Assembly (NCBI RefSeq): GCF_900091955.1
Contig: NZ_FMDF01000044.1
Location: 62,001-126,000 of the forward strand
DNA from: Streptomyces sp. Ncost-T10-10d
Lineage (GTDB): Bacteria > Actinomycetota > Actinomycetes > Streptomycetales > Streptomycetaceae
Direction: 5' to 3'
DNA: 64,000 nt
The notes under the pieces are model-generated. The model was given only the letters and a program-made list of their open reading frames with translations. It did no database searches and was not told the DNA's origin. Shown here piece by piece: positions 35,623 to 44,909 of this stretch (position 1 is the first letter of the stretch; every line of letters starts with the position of its first letter). The position numbers were made by a program, and so were the translations under genes.

Positions 35623-35661
35623 GCATCCGGTTCGTATCCGGAACATGCATCCGGTTACGCT
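35623..35661 (+). promoter_or_regulatory. mshC promoter with repeated ATCCGG boxes
   Basis: GCATCCGGTT occurs at 35623-35632 and 35647-35656, with another ATCCGG between at 35635. The second copy abuts the -10 box TACGCT (35656-35661), which ends 6 bases before the mshC ATG. Confidence 0.45.
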
Positions 35662-35667
35662 CGTGGC

Positions 35668-36897
35668 ATGCATGCCTGGCCCGCTTCTGAGGTCCCCGCC
35701 CTGCCTGGCAAGGGCCGCGACCTTCGGATCCACGACACCGCGACCGGCGGACGGATCACTCTTGACCCCGGTCCCGTCGCCCGTATCTACGTCTGCGGCA
35801 TCACGCCGTACGACGCGACCCACATGGGTCATGCGGCGACCTACAACGCGTTCGACCTCGTTCAGCGCGTGTGGCTCGACACCAAGCGGCAGGTTCACTA
35901 TGTCCAGAACGTGACCGACGTGGACGACCCGCTGCTGGAGCGGGCCGTGCGCGACGGTCAGGACTGGACCGAGCTCGCCGAGCGCGAGACGGCCCTGTTC
36001 CGCGAGGACATGACTGCCCTGCGCATGCTCCCGCCGAAGCACTACATCGGTGCCGTGGAGGCGATACCGGGCATCGTCCCGCTCGTCGAGCGGCTCCGGG
36101 ACGCCGGCGCCGCTTACGAACTCGACGGGGATGTGTACTTCTCCGTCGAGACCGACCCGCACTTCGGCGGGGTCTCGAACCTCGATGCCGAGGCGATGCG
36201 GCTGCTCTCCGCCGAGCGTGGCGGCGACCCGGAGCGCCCCGGCAAGAAGAACCCGCTCGACCCGATGCTCTGGATGGCCGCCCGTGAGGGCGAGCCGAGC
36301 TGGGACGGTGCCTCGCTCGGCCCCGGCCGGCCCGGCTGGCACATCGAGTGCGTCGCCATCGCCCTGGACCACCTCGGCATGGGCTTCGACGTCCAGGGAG
36401 GCGGGTCCGACCTCGCCTTCCCGCACCACGAGATGGGTGCCTCGCACGCCCAGGTGCTGACCGGCGAGTACCCGTTCGCCCAGGCGTATGTGCACGCCGG
36501 AATGGTTGCCCTGGACGGCGAGAAGATGTCCAAGTCCAAGGGCAACCTGGTCTTCGTCTCGAAGCTTCGCCGTGACGGCGTGGACCCGGCGGCGATCCGG
36601 CTCGCCCTGCTGTCGCACCACTACCGGTCCGACTGGGAGTGGACCGACCAGGTGCTCGCCGATGCCGTCGAGCGGCTCGGGCGGTGGCGTGCCGCCGTCT
36701 CCCGGCCTGACGGACTGCCCGCCGAGGCCCTGGTCGAGGAGGTCCGCGAGGCCCTTGCCGACGACCTGGACGCACCGGCCGCCCTGGCGGCCGTGGACCG
36801 CTGGGCCGAGCGCCAGAACGCCGAGGGCGGTACGGACGAGGGCGCACCGGGCCTCGTCTCGCGCGCCGTCGACGCGCTGCTGGGCGTCGCACTGTAG
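35668..36897 (+). CDS. mshC: Mycothiol ligase MshC
   Basis: A 409-residue cysteinyl-tRNA-synthetase-like ligase joining cysteine to GlcN-inositol using ATP, the third committed step of mycothiol synthesis. The zinc Cys is in [19 protein letters not shown] (HIGH-like), and the KMSKS loop is [31 protein letters not shown] supplies further zinc ligands. The C-terminus is short, lacking the tRNA-binding domain of CysS, which separates it from that enzyme. Its mRNA is probably leaderless. It supplies the mycothiol used by mscR at 19.3 kb. Confidence 0.95.
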   Translation: MHAWPASEVPALPGKGRDLRIHDTATGGRITLDPGPVARIYVCGITPYDATHMGHAATYNAFDLVQRVWLDTKRQVHYVQNVTDVDDPLLERAVRDGQDWTELAERETALFREDMTALRMLPPKHYIGAVEAIPGIVPLVERLRDAGAAYELDGDVYFSVETDPHFGGVSNLDAEAMRLLSAERGGDPERPGKKNPLDPMLWMAAREGEPSWDGASLGPGRPGWHIECVAIALDHLGMGFDVQGGGSDLAFPHHEMGASHAQVLTGEYPFAQAYVHAGMVALDGEKMSKSKGNLVFVSKLRRDGVDPAAIRLALLSHHYRSDWEWTDQVLADAVERLGRWRAAVSRPDGLPAEALVEEVREALADDLDAPAALAAVDRWAERQNAEGGTDEGAPGLVSRAVDALLGVAL

Positions 36898-36937
36898 TGC
36901 CGCGCACGGTGACAACCCGCTGATCGCCATCCGATGA

Positions 36938-36982
36938 GCCGGCCTTGGACTTCTCGACGAAGTTCAGGGCCGGTTCCGTTTT
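36938..36982 (+). terminator. Rho-independent terminator after mshC
   Basis: GCCGGCC..GGCCGGT with an inner CTTC-TCGAC-GAAG hairpin is followed by TCCGTTTT. This is the only T-rich terminator noted in the window. Confidence 0.65.
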
Positions 36983-37006
36983 GTCCATGGTCAAGTGCTC
37001 GATGTT

Positions 37007-37020
37007 GCGCTAAAAGCGCT
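37007..37020. promoter_or_regulatory. LacI-like operator candidate at the GH31 start
   Basis: GCGCT-AAA-AGCGC is a palindrome, overlapping the LacI/GalR-type core AGCGCT at 37015-37020. It ends two bases before the GH31 ATG. Confidence 0.35.
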
Positions 37021-37022
37021 CT

Positions 37023-40000
37023 ATGCAATCATCAACGCGCATCAGAACGGCGGCACTTGCAGCCTTGCTGGGGCTGATGGCCGTCTTCGCGGGGCCCGGC
37101 GCAGCCCAGGCCGGCGCCGCCGAACCGGACACCACCACGGTCGGCGACCTCACCGGATTCTCCGCCGACGGATCCGTCTACCACTTGAGGGCCGGCGCCG
37201 CCGAGGCCCGTGTCAGCTTCGTCTCCGACGAGACCTTCCGTATCGAACTCGCCCCGGACGGTACGTTCTCCGACCCGACCGGCGACGACATAGTCATGCC
37301 GCAGGGCACCCCGCCGCACACCCGGTGGAAGGAGCGGAGCGACCGCTACGAACTCTCCACCGGCAGCGTCACCCTGCGCGCCTACAAGACGCCCCTGCGC
37401 TTCGCGCTGTACCGGGCGGACGGCACCCAGGTCTGGTCCGAGGCCAAGGGGCTGAGCTGGGACGGGAAGCAGACCACCCAGACCCTGGCCCGCGGCGCGG
37501 ACGAGCAGTTCTACGGCGCCGGAATGCAGAACGGCCGCGGCAACACCTCGCACCGCGACAAGACCGTCGAGGTCGGCGTCGACTACAACTGGAACGACGG
37601 GGGCCACCCCAACTCCGTGCCGTTCTACCTCTCCTCGGCCGGCTACGGCGTCTACCGCAACACCTACGCGCCCAACACCTACGCGTTCACCGACCCGGTG
37701 ACCACCAGCGCGAAGGAAAAGCGCTTCGACGCCTACTACTTCGCGGGCGACAGCGCCAAGGACGTCATCGGCCAGTACACGAAGCTCACCGGCAAGCCCT
37801 TCCTGCCACCCGTGTACGGCATGGAGATCGGCGACGCCGACTGCTACCTCCACAACGCCAACCGCGGCGAGCGCCGCACCCTGGACTCCCTGAAGATCGC
37901 CGACGGCTACGTCGAGCACGACATGCCGAACGGCTGGATGCTCGTCAACGACGGATACGGCTGCGGCTACGAGGACCTCGCCGAGACCGCCAAGGGCCTC
38001 CAGGACCGCGACATGCAGCTCGGCCTGTGGACCGAGGACGGCATCGACAAGATCGCCGACCAGGTCAAGGCGGGCCAGCGGGTCGCCAAGCTGGATGTCG
38101 CCTGGGTCGGCTCGGGCTACAAGTTCGCCCTGGACGGCTGCAAGGACGCGTACAAGGGCATCGAGGACAACAGCGACGCCCGCGGCTTCACCTACGCCCC
38201 CGAGAGCTGGTCGGGCGCGCAGCGCTGCGGCGTCCAGTGGTCCGGCGACCAGTACGGCACCTGGGACTACATCCGCTGGCAGATCCCGACCTACGCCGGC
38301 GCCACGATGTCCGGTCTCGCCTACACCACCGGCGACGTCGACGGAATCTTCGGCGGCAGCGCCAAGACATACACCCGTGACCTCCAGTGGAAGATGTTCC
38401 TCGGCACCACGATGACCATGGACGGCTGGGCGGCCAGCGACAAGCAGCCCTACCGGTACGGGGAGCCGTACACCTCCATCAACCGCGACTACCTCAAGCT
38501 CAAGGAGTCGCTGCTGCCCTACCAGTACTCCTACGCGCACGAGGCGACGAAGACCGGCGTCGGCATGGTCCGCCCGCTGGTCCTCGAATACCCGGACGAC
38601 CCGAAGGCGGCGACGGACGCGGCGAAGTACGAGTTCATGTCGGGCGAGGACTTTCTCGTCGCGCCCGTCTACCAGGACAGCACCGAGCGCAACGGAATCT
38701 ATCTGCCGAAGGGCACCTGGACCGACTACTGGAGCGGCCGCACGTACGAGGGGCCGACCACCGTCGACCACTACAGCGCCCCGCTCGACACCCTGCCGCT
38801 GTTCGTCAAGGGCGGTGCCAGTGTGCCGATGTGGCCCGGCATCCGCTCGTACAAGGACCGCACCGCCGACTCCCCGCTCGCCTGGGACATCTACCCGCAG
38901 GGCAAGTCGTCCTTCACGCTCTACGAGGACGACGGCGTCACCCGGCAGCACCGCGACGGCAAGTACGCCACACAGACCGCCGACGTCGACGCCCCGGTGC
39001 GGGGTGCGGGCGACGTCACCGTGCGGATCGGCGAGAGCAAGGGGGAGTTCACCGGCAAGCAGAACACCCGCCCGTACGAGTTCAGCGTGCACACCGGCTC
39101 CGCGCCGGGCGCGGTCAAGCTCAACGGCAAGCTGCCCCGGCTGGGTTCCGCGGCCGCGTACAAGGCCGCGAAGCAGGGCTGGTGGTACGACCAGGACGAC
39201 CGCGGCGGTGTCGTGAAGATCAAGACAGCGCCGCTCTCCACCGGAAAGAAGTTCTCCGTGAAGCTGGAGAACACGAGCGCGGTCGGCGGGAGGAACGCGG
39301 CCGCGACGGCCGTCCTCTCCGCGCCGGCCGGGCAGGAGATCGGCGCCGGGGTCGAAGGCACCGTCGCCGTCGATGTCACCGCGGGCAATGCCGACGTGAC
39401 GGACGCCGCGGTCACCCTCGACGTTCCCGAGGGCTGGCAGGTCACCCAGGCCCCGGCCGTGGACCGGATTCCGGCGGGCACCACCCGGCGGGTCGAGGTG
39501 TCGCTCACGCCGGCCAAGGACGCCACGGCGGGGGAGGCGAGGATCACCGCACTCGCCCGCTACCGGGCGGCCGGCGAAGCCCGGACCTCCGTCCAGCGGT
39601 TCGCTGCCGGTGTGATGCCACCGCCGCCCACCGGTGAGGCCTGGGCGAGCGATCTGGTGTGGCTGAAGTCGGTCAATGGCTACGGGCCCGCCGAACGCGA
39701 CCGCAGCAACGGCGAGTCGGGCGCGGCCGACGGACACCGGCTCACCCTCGCGGGGAAGACGTACGACAAGGGGATCGGCACCCATGCCGACTCCGACATC
39801 GAGGTCTATCTCGGCGGGCGCTGCACCGCCTTCACCGCCGACGTGGGGATCGACGACGAGATCAACGGCTACGGCGAAGTGGCGTTCTCCGTCGAGGCGG
39901 ACGGCAAGGTGCTGTGGACCTCGCCGAAGGTGACGGGGTCGTCGGCGACCGTACCGGTCGATGTGAAGCTCGACGGTGCGCGCCATGTGCACCTGAAGGT

Positions 40001-40070
40001 CACGGACACCAATGGATCCAAGACCGGTGACCACGGGGACTGGGCCGCTGCGCGGTTCATCTGTTCCTGA
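37023..40070 (+). CDS. Secreted glycoside hydrolase family 31 protein with NPCBM domain
   Basis: A 1015-residue exported glycosidase. The signal peptide MQSSTRIRTAALAALLGLMAVFAGPGAAQA is followed by an N-terminal beta domain and a TIM barrel. The predicted nucleophile is Asp358 in KLDVAWVGSG and the acid/base is near Asp409 in WSGDQYGTWD. After a beta-sandwich comes a NEW3-like domain (about 750-860; VSAPAGQEIGAGVEGTVAV region). The end is a C-terminal carbohydrate-binding NPCBM domain (LAGKTYDKGIGTHADSDIEVYLGG). GH31 covers alpha-glucosidases, xylosidases and galactosidases; which applies is open. No Shine-Dalgarno is obvious. Confidence 0.9.
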   Translation: MQSSTRIRTAALAALLGLMAVFAGPGAAQAGAAEPDTTTVGDLTGFSADGSVYHLRAGAAEARVSFVSDETFRIELAPDGTFSDPTGDDIVMPQGTPPHTRWKERSDRYELSTGSVTLRAYKTPLRFALYRADGTQVWSEAKGLSWDGKQTTQTLARGADEQFYGAGMQNGRGNTSHRDKTVEVGVDYNWNDGGHPNSVPFYLSSAGYGVYRNTYAPNTYAFTDPVTTSAKEKRFDAYYFAGDSAKDVIGQYTKLTGKPFLPPVYGMEIGDADCYLHNANRGERRTLDSLKIADGYVEHDMPNGWMLVNDGYGCGYEDLAETAKGLQDRDMQLGLWTEDGIDKIADQVKAGQRVAKLDVAWVGSGYKFALDGCKDAYKGIEDNSDARGFTYAPESWSGAQRCGVQWSGDQYGTWDYIRWQIPTYAGATMSGLAYTTGDVDGIFGGSAKTYTRDLQWKMFLGTTMTMDGWAASDKQPYRYGEPYTSINRDYLKLKESLLPYQYSYAHEATKTGVGMVRPLVLEYPDDPKAATDAAKYEFMSGEDFLVAPVYQDSTERNGIYLPKGTWTDYWSGRTYEGPTTVDHYSAPLDTLPLFVKGGASVPMWPGIRSYKDRTADSPLAWDIYPQGKSSFTLYEDDGVTRQHRDGKYATQTADVDAPVRGAGDVTVRIGESKGEFTGKQNTRPYEFSVHTGSAPGAVKLNGKLPRLGSAAAYKAAKQGWWYDQDDRGGVVKIKTAPLSTGKKFSVKLENTSAVGGRNAAATAVLSAPAGQEIGAGVEGTVAVDVTAGNADVTDAAVTLDVPEGWQVTQAPAVDRIPAGTTRRVEVSLTPAKDATAGEARITALARYRAAGEARTSVQRFAAGVMPPPPTGEAWASDLVWLKSVNGYGPAERDRSNGESGAADGHRLTLAGKTYDKGIGTHADSDIEVYLGGRCTAFTADVGIDDEINGYGEVAFSVEADGKVLWTSPKVTGSSATVPVDVKLDGARHVHLKVTDTNGSKTGDHGDWAAARFICS

Positions 40071-40087
40071 ATGACCCGGACAGCACA

Positions 40088-40123
40088 GGAGCGCCGGGCG
40101 GGGACGTACCCGCCCGGCGCTCC
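40088..40123. terminator. Bidirectional terminator GH31 / PAC2
   Basis: A 15-bp perfect stem GGAGCGCCGGGCGGG with a GACGTA loop lies between convergent genes. Confidence 0.8.
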
Positions 40124-40133
40124 GCCGGTCTCA

Positions 40134-41216
40134 TCAGTCCTCCGAGGATTCCTCCGACGAATCCTGTGGGCCGTCGTCGCCGTCGCTGTCCTCGTTCTCC
40201 TGGTCGGCCGGTGGCTTCCGGCCGGGCCCGCTCGTGGGCGGCGAGCCGGGTCCCGTCTCGCCCCCGCTGTCCGGCCGGACCGGCTTCGGCGGACGGGTGC
40301 GGCCGCTGGAGGTGTCGCGCAGATACGAGGCATCGCCGCTCTCCGTCGCATGCCCGCCGGGCGTCTGGCCCGGACCGACGTCCCGGCGGCGCAGATAGCG
40401 CTCGAACTCCCGGGCGATGGCCTCGCCGCTCGCCTCGGGAAGCTCCGCGGTGTCCCGGGCCTCCTCCAGCGTCTGCACGTACTCCGCCACTTCGCTGTCC
40501 TCGGCGGCCAGTTGGTCGACTCCGAGCTGCCAGGCACGCGCGTCCTCGGGCAGCTCGCCCAGCGGGATGCGCAGACCGAGGAGATCCTCCAGGCGGTTCA
40601 GCAGCGCGAGCGTGGCCTTCGGGTTGGGCGGCTGCGACACGTAGTGCGGCACCGCCGCCCACAGGCTCACCGCGGGCACGCCCGCGTGCGTACAGGCCTC
40701 CTGGAGGATGCCGACGATGCCCGTCGGACCCTCGTACCTGGTCTCCTCCAGGTCCATGGTCCGTGCCAGATCCGGGTCGGAGGTGACTCCGCTGACCGGT
40801 ACCGGGCGGGTGTGCGGGGTGTCGCCGAGCAGCGCGCCCAGGACCACCACCATCTCCACGCCCAGCTCATGGGCGAAGGCGAGGATCTCGTTGCAGAACG
40901 AGCGCCAGCGCATGGACGGCTCGATACCGCGGACCAGGACGAGATCGCGGGGCTTGTCCCCGCCGATGCGGACCACGGAGAGCCGGGTGGTCGGCCAGGT
41001 GATCTTGCGCACCCCGCCGTCCAGCCAGACCGTCGGCCGGTTGACCTGGAAGTCGTAGTAGTCCTCGGCGTCCAGCGCCGCGAACACCTCGCCCTTCCAC
41101 TCCCGGTCCAGATGCGCGACCGCCGTGGATGCGGCGTCACCTGCGTCGTTCCATCCCTCGAACGCGGCCACCATGACCGGGTCGATCAGCTCGGGAACCC
41201 CCTCGAGCTCGATCAC
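40134..41216 (-). CDS. PAC2 family protein (proteasome assembly chaperone-like)
   Basis: A 360-residue cytosolic protein with the PAC2 fold: VIELEGVPELIDPVMVAAFEGWNDAGDAASTAVAHL at the start, then GIEPSMRWRSFCNEILAFAHELGVEMVVVLGALLGDTPHTRPV and VPAVSLWAAVPHYVSQPPNPKATLALLNRLEDLLG. The last ~80 residues are a disordered charged tail (ENEDSDGDDGPQDSSEESSED). GTG 41216 has GGAGG five to six bases upstream, while the longer ATG start lacks one. PAC2 proteins in actinobacteria are linked to proteasome or ATP-grasp partners, but their function is not settled. Confidence 0.88.
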   Translation of the reverse strand: MIELEGVPELIDPVMVAAFEGWNDAGDAASTAVAHLDREWKGEVFAALDAEDYYDFQVNRPTVWLDGGVRKITWPTTRLSVVRIGGDKPRDLVLVRGIEPSMRWRSFCNEILAFAHELGVEMVVVLGALLGDTPHTRPVPVSGVTSDPDLARTMDLEETRYEGPTGIVGILQEACTHAGVPAVSLWAAVPHYVSQPPNPKATLALLNRLEDLLGLRIPLGELPEDARAWQLGVDQLAAEDSEVAEYVQTLEEARDTAELPEASGEAIAREFERYLRRRDVGPGQTPGGHATESGDASYLRDTSSGRTRPPKPVRPDSGGETGPGSPPTSGPGRKPPADQENEDSDGDDGPQDSSEESSED

Positions 41217-41419
41217 CCAGGCCTCCTTCCGAAGTTCCCTTGCGTACCCACCAACCTTACGGCTTCCGGCCACTCTCGCCGCAGCCCCTGTGCACAGCTG
41301 GGTGAACCCGACCCGCGAAGGTGCATCACCGGTCGAATCAGGGCATCAGTCTCTGAATACATCCGAGCTGTGTCCAGTCAATTTCGTCTCAACCCTGGAC
41401 GTTGGGGCCTTCGTGACGC

Positions 41420-41455
41420 TATACATCGGATGACCAAAGCAAAGGTCCGATGTTA
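41420..41455 (+). promoter_or_regulatory. Fuconate operon promoter with paired regulator boxes
   Basis: The -10-like TATACA (41420-41425) overlaps ACATCGGATGA (41423-41433). A second, inverted box GTCCGATGTTA lies at 41445-41455. The same sequence forms a perfect palindrome in front of the FadR-like regulator gene. Confidence 0.55.
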
Positions 41456-41472
41456 TTCCCCTGGGGGCGCAC

Positions 41473-42813
41473 ATGAGTCAGACCGTCACGGATTTCGAGG
41501 TCCACGACATCCGTTTCCCGACCTCGGAACAACTGGACGGCTCGGACGCCATGAACCCCGACCCGGACTACTCGGCCGCCTATGTCGTACTGAGCACTGC
41601 TCCCGCCCACGGCACCGACGGCACTGACATCGAGGGGCATGGCTTCTGTTTCACCATCGGGCGCGGCAACGAGGTGATGGCCGCAGCCATCGAAGCGTTG
41701 CGCCCGTACGTGGTGGGGCGCCCGGTGCCCCGCACCGCGGCCGACCTCGCCGCACTGCACCGTGAGCTCACCCATGACTCCCAACTGCGCTGGCTCGGCC
41801 CTGAGAAGGGTGTGATGCACATGGCGGCCGGCGCGGTCGTCAACGCCGCCTGGGACCTCGCGGCGAAGCAGGCAGGCAGGCCCGTCTGGCAGTTCCTCGC
41901 CGAGATGACACCCGAGGAGATCGTCTCCCTCGTCGACTTCCGCTATCTCACCGATGCCCTCACCCCCGATGAGGCCCTCGCGATCCTGCGGGCCGCCGAA
42001 CCGGGCCGGGCCGAGCGCACCGAGCGACTGCGCGCCGAGGGCTACCCGGCGTACACCACCTCGCCCGGCTGGCTGGGATACACCGACGACAAGCTGGTCG
42101 GGCTGGCGAAGGAAGCCGTTGCCGACGGCTTCACCCAGATCAAGCTGAAGGTCGGCGGCAATCTCGGCGACGACGTCCGCAGACTCGCCCTGGCCCGCGA
42201 GGCCGTCGGGCCGGACGTCCGGATCGCCGTCGACGCCAACCAGCGCTGGGACGTCGCCGACGCGGTGAAGTGGATGAACGCGCTCGCGCCGTACGACCCG
42301 CACTGGATCGAGGAGCCGACCAGCCCCGACGACATCCTCGGCCACGCCGCGGTCCGCGCCGGGCAGCCGGTCAAGGTCGCCACCGGCGAACATGTCGCCA
42401 ACCGGGTCGTGTTCAAACAGTTGCTGCAGGCCGGAGCCGTCGACTTCGTCCAGATCGACGCGGCCCGTGTCGCGGGCGTCAACGAGAACCTCGCGATCCT
42501 GCTGCTCGCCGCCAAGTACGGCGTACCGGTCTGCCCGCACGCGGGCGGTGTCGGACTGTGCGAGCTGGTGCAGCACCTCTCGATGTTCGACTATGTGGCG
42601 GTCTCAGGCAGTTGGGAGAACCGTGTGATCGAGTACGTCGACCATCTCCACGAACACTTCGCCGACCCCACCGTGATCGAGTCCGGCCGTTACGCCGCCC
42701 CGAGTTCCCCGGGCTTCTCCGCCCGGATGCTCCCCGAATCGATCGCCGCACACCGCTATCCGGAGGGCCCCGTGTGGCAGGCCCGCCGCACCACCGAGGA
42801 GGATGACCGATGA
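41473..42813 (+). CDS. L-fuconate dehydratase
   Basis: A 446-residue enolase-superfamily enzyme dehydrating L-fuconate to 2-keto-3-deoxy-L-fuconate. The KxK base is in QIKLKVGGN. Metal ligands are in IAVDANQRW (Asp), HWIEEP (Glu) and [15 protein letters not shown] (Glu). The catalytic His is in [26 protein letters not shown]. The N-terminus [30 protein letters not shown] is typical of FucD. It overlaps the next SDR gene by ATGA and is followed by a sugar ABC importer. Confidence 0.92.
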   Translation: MSQTVTDFEVHDIRFPTSEQLDGSDAMNPDPDYSAAYVVLSTAPAHGTDGTDIEGHGFCFTIGRGNEVMAAAIEALRPYVVGRPVPRTAADLAALHRELTHDSQLRWLGPEKGVMHMAAGAVVNAAWDLAAKQAGRPVWQFLAEMTPEEIVSLVDFRYLTDALTPDEALAILRAAEPGRAERTERLRAEGYPAYTTSPGWLGYTDDKLVGLAKEAVADGFTQIKLKVGGNLGDDVRRLALAREAVGPDVRIAVDANQRWDVADAVKWMNALAPYDPHWIEEPTSPDDILGHAAVRAGQPVKVATGEHVANRVVFKQLLQAGAVDFVQIDAARVAGVNENLAILLLAAKYGVPVCPHAGGVGLCELVQHLSMFDYVAVSGSWENRVIEYVDHLHEHFADPTVIESGRYAAPSSPGFSARMLPESIAAHRYPEGPVWQARRTTEEDDR

Positions 42814-43589
42814 CCGGCACAAGCGACTTCGAGGGCATGAACGCCCTGGTGACGGGAGGCGCCTCCGGTATCGGGGCCGCCGTGGCGACGATGCTGCTGG
42901 CGCGCGGTGCGCGCGTGGCCGTACTCGACCGTGAGACTGCAGGCGCCCCCGACGGCACGCTCGCGCTGAAGGCGGACGTCACCGACGACGCCGCCGTGCG
43001 CGAGGCGGTCGACCTGGCCGCCGGTGAACTGGGCGGTCTGCACTCCGTCGTGTCCAACGCGGGCATCGGTTCCATCGGCACGGTCGAGGACAACGCCGAC
43101 GACGAGTGGACCCGGGTCCTGGACATCAACGTTCTCGGCATGGTCCGCACCGCCCGGCACGCCCTGCCCCATCTGCGGCGCGCGGCGGCCGACCGCCCCG
43201 GTGCCGTCTCGATCACCCAGACCTGCTCGATCGCCGCGACCGCCGGACTGCCGCAGCGTGCCCTGTACAGCGCGAGCAAGGGCGCGGTCCTCTCGCTGAC
43301 TCTTGCGATGGCCGCCGACCACGTCCGTGAGGGCATCCGGGTCAACTGCGTCAATCCGGGCACCGCGGACACTCCGTGGATCGGGCGGCTCCTGGGCCAG
43401 GCCGACGACCCGGCCGCCGAGCGAGCGGCGCTGGACGCCCGCCAGCCGCTGGGACGGCTGGTCTCGGCCGACGAGGTGGCCGCCGCGATCGTCTACCTGG
43501 CCAGCCCTGCCGCCGCCTCGGTCACCGGCACGGCACTGGCCGTCGACGGCGGCATGCAGGGCCTGCGCCTGCGCCCCGCCGAGAACTGA
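42810..43589 (+). CDS. SDR, probable 2-keto-3-deoxy-L-fuconate dehydrogenase
   Basis: A 259-residue classical SDR with TGGASGIG at residues 16-23, a DVTDD adenine-site Asp, SNAG, and the catalytic [20 protein letters not shown] and the C-terminal GMQGLRLRP are reminiscent of 2-keto-3-deoxy-L-fuconate dehydrogenases, where terminal Arg residues bind the substrate carboxylate. L-fucose dehydrogenase is the alternative. The ATG overlaps the L-fuconate dehydratase stop (ATGA), so the two are cotranslated in the non-phosphorylative fucose pathway. Confidence 0.85.
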   Translation: MTGTSDFEGMNALVTGGASGIGAAVATMLLARGARVAVLDRETAGAPDGTLALKADVTDDAAVREAVDLAAGELGGLHSVVSNAGIGSIGTVEDNADDEWTRVLDINVLGMVRTARHALPHLRRAAADRPGAVSITQTCSIAATAGLPQRALYSASKGAVLSLTLAMAADHVREGIRVNCVNPGTADTPWIGRLLGQADDPAAERAALDARQPLGRLVSADEVAAAIVYLASPAAASVTGTALAVDGGMQGLRLRPAEN

Positions 43590-43607
43590 TCAAGGGTGCG
43601 CGGCCCG

Positions 43608-43643
43608 CGGGCCTGTCCGGCGGACCAGGGCCGGACAGGCCCG
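43608..43643 (+). other. Intercistronic hairpin between SDR and sugar-binding lipoprotein genes
   Basis: A 14-bp stem CGGGCCTGTCCGGC/GCCGGACAGGCCCG has an 8-base loop. It could be a partial terminator or a 5' stabiliser of the binding-protein mRNA. Confidence 0.55.
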
Positions 43644-43735
43644 AGCCGCACAGACGGGCCGCACCCCTGTGAACCATGCACCGCCGCATTGCCAACAGAG
43701 CTCCGAGCCGGTACTCCACAAAGGACGGGACACCA

Positions 43736-44776
43736 ATGAGAGTGCGTACGACGAGTGCGGCAGCCTGCGCCGTACTGCTGGCCGTCACTGCCCTCGCGGG
43801 CTGCAACCGCGAGTCCACCGCTGACGGCGCGGGCAGCGGGAAGGTCGGCATCGACCTGCCGCGCAGCGACAGCGACTTCTGGAACTCGTACCAGAACTAT
43901 GTGGAGAAGGGGGTCAAGGCGGGCGAGGTCAAGGCGCTGCCGCTGACCAACTCGCAGAACGACATCGGCAAGTTGGTCGCCAACGTCCAGACCTTCACGG
44001 ACCAGGGCGCCAAGGCCGTCGTGATGGCACCCCAGGACACCGGTGCGATAGCCGAGTCGCTCAACACACTGAACGAGAAGAAGATCCCGGTCGTCAGCGT
44101 CGACACCCGCCCCGACAAGGGCGACATCTACATGGTGGTGCGGGCCGACAACAAGGCGTACGGGGCCAATGCCTGCAAGTACCTCGGCGAGCAGCTGAAG
44201 GGCAAGGGCAAGGTCGTGGAGTTCCAGGGCGACCTCGCCTCGATCAACGGCCGCGACCGGTCCGAGGCGTTCAAGTCCTGCATGGACAAGGAATTCCCCG
44301 GCATCAAGGTCTTCGAGCTGGCCACCGACTGGAAGGGCGATGTCGCCTCCGCCAAGCTCCAGGCCACCCTGGCCGCCAACCCCGACATCAACGGCATCTA
44401 CATGCAGGCCGGCGGTGTCTTCCTGCAGCCCACCCTCGCGCTCCTGGAGCAGAAGAAGCTGCTGAAGCCGGCCGGCACGCCGGGCCACATCACGATCATC
44501 TCCAACGACGGCATCCCGGAGGAGTTCGACGCCATCAAGGCCGGGAAGATCGACGCGACGATCTCCCAGCCCGCCGACCTGTACGCGAAGTACGCGCTGT
44601 ACTACGCCAAGGCGGCCCTGGACGGTAAGACCTTCAAGGAAGGCCCGACCGACCACGACTCGAACATCATCAAGATTCCCAATGGTTTCGAGGACCAGCT
44701 TCCCGCGCCCCTGGTGACCAAGGACAACGTGGACGACCCGAAACTGTGGGCCAATCAGCTAGACAAGAAGAGCTAG
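43736..44776 (+). CDS. Sugar ABC transporter substrate-binding lipoprotein
   Basis: A 346-residue ribose-type (periplasmic-binding-protein 1) lipoprotein. The signal MRVRTTSAAACAVLLAVTALAGC ends in a lipobox with the lipidated Cys at ~23. The body contains GAKAVVMAPQDTGAIAESLN, IPVVSVDTRPDKGDIYMVVRADNKAYG and NPDINGIYMQAGG, the hinge and sugar contacts of the family. The start ATG at 43736 has AAGGACGGG upstream. Context in a fuconate operon suggests L-fucose or a related sugar as ligand. Strong hairpins flank the gene. Confidence 0.9.
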   Translation: MRVRTTSAAACAVLLAVTALAGCNRESTADGAGSGKVGIDLPRSDSDFWNSYQNYVEKGVKAGEVKALPLTNSQNDIGKLVANVQTFTDQGAKAVVMAPQDTGAIAESLNTLNEKKIPVVSVDTRPDKGDIYMVVRADNKAYGANACKYLGEQLKGKGKVVEFQGDLASINGRDRSEAFKSCMDKEFPGIKVFELATDWKGDVASAKLQATLAANPDINGIYMQAGGVFLQPTLALLEQKKLLKPAGTPGHITIISNDGIPEEFDAIKAGKIDATISQPADLYAKYALYYAKAALDGKTFKEGPTDHDSNIIKIPNGFEDQLPAPLVTKDNVDDPKLWANQLDKKS

Positions 44777-44792
44777 CCGTGACTCCTCCCTC

Positions 44793-44825
44793 TCGTTGCC
44801 GAGAGGGCTTCCCTCTCGGCAACGA
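44793..44825 (+). other. Intercistronic hairpin between binding-protein and ATPase genes
   Basis: A 15-bp perfect stem TCGTTGCCGAGAGGG and its complement enclose a CTT loop. This position commonly boosts binding-protein mRNA relative to the membrane components. Confidence 0.7.
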
Positions 44826-44909
44826 AGAGCCGAGACGCGGCCAAGCCCTGACCGCCGCCCGAAGGCAGGGCACCGACATTGCTACAGCGCTTCGCTGAGA
44901 AGGGGTCTG

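Noticed and set aside
37032..40034. A 1000-codon frame antisense to the GH31 gene
   Set aside because: The sequence is repetitive shadow composition with no domain, and the plus-strand frame has a signal peptide and GH31 catalytic motifs.
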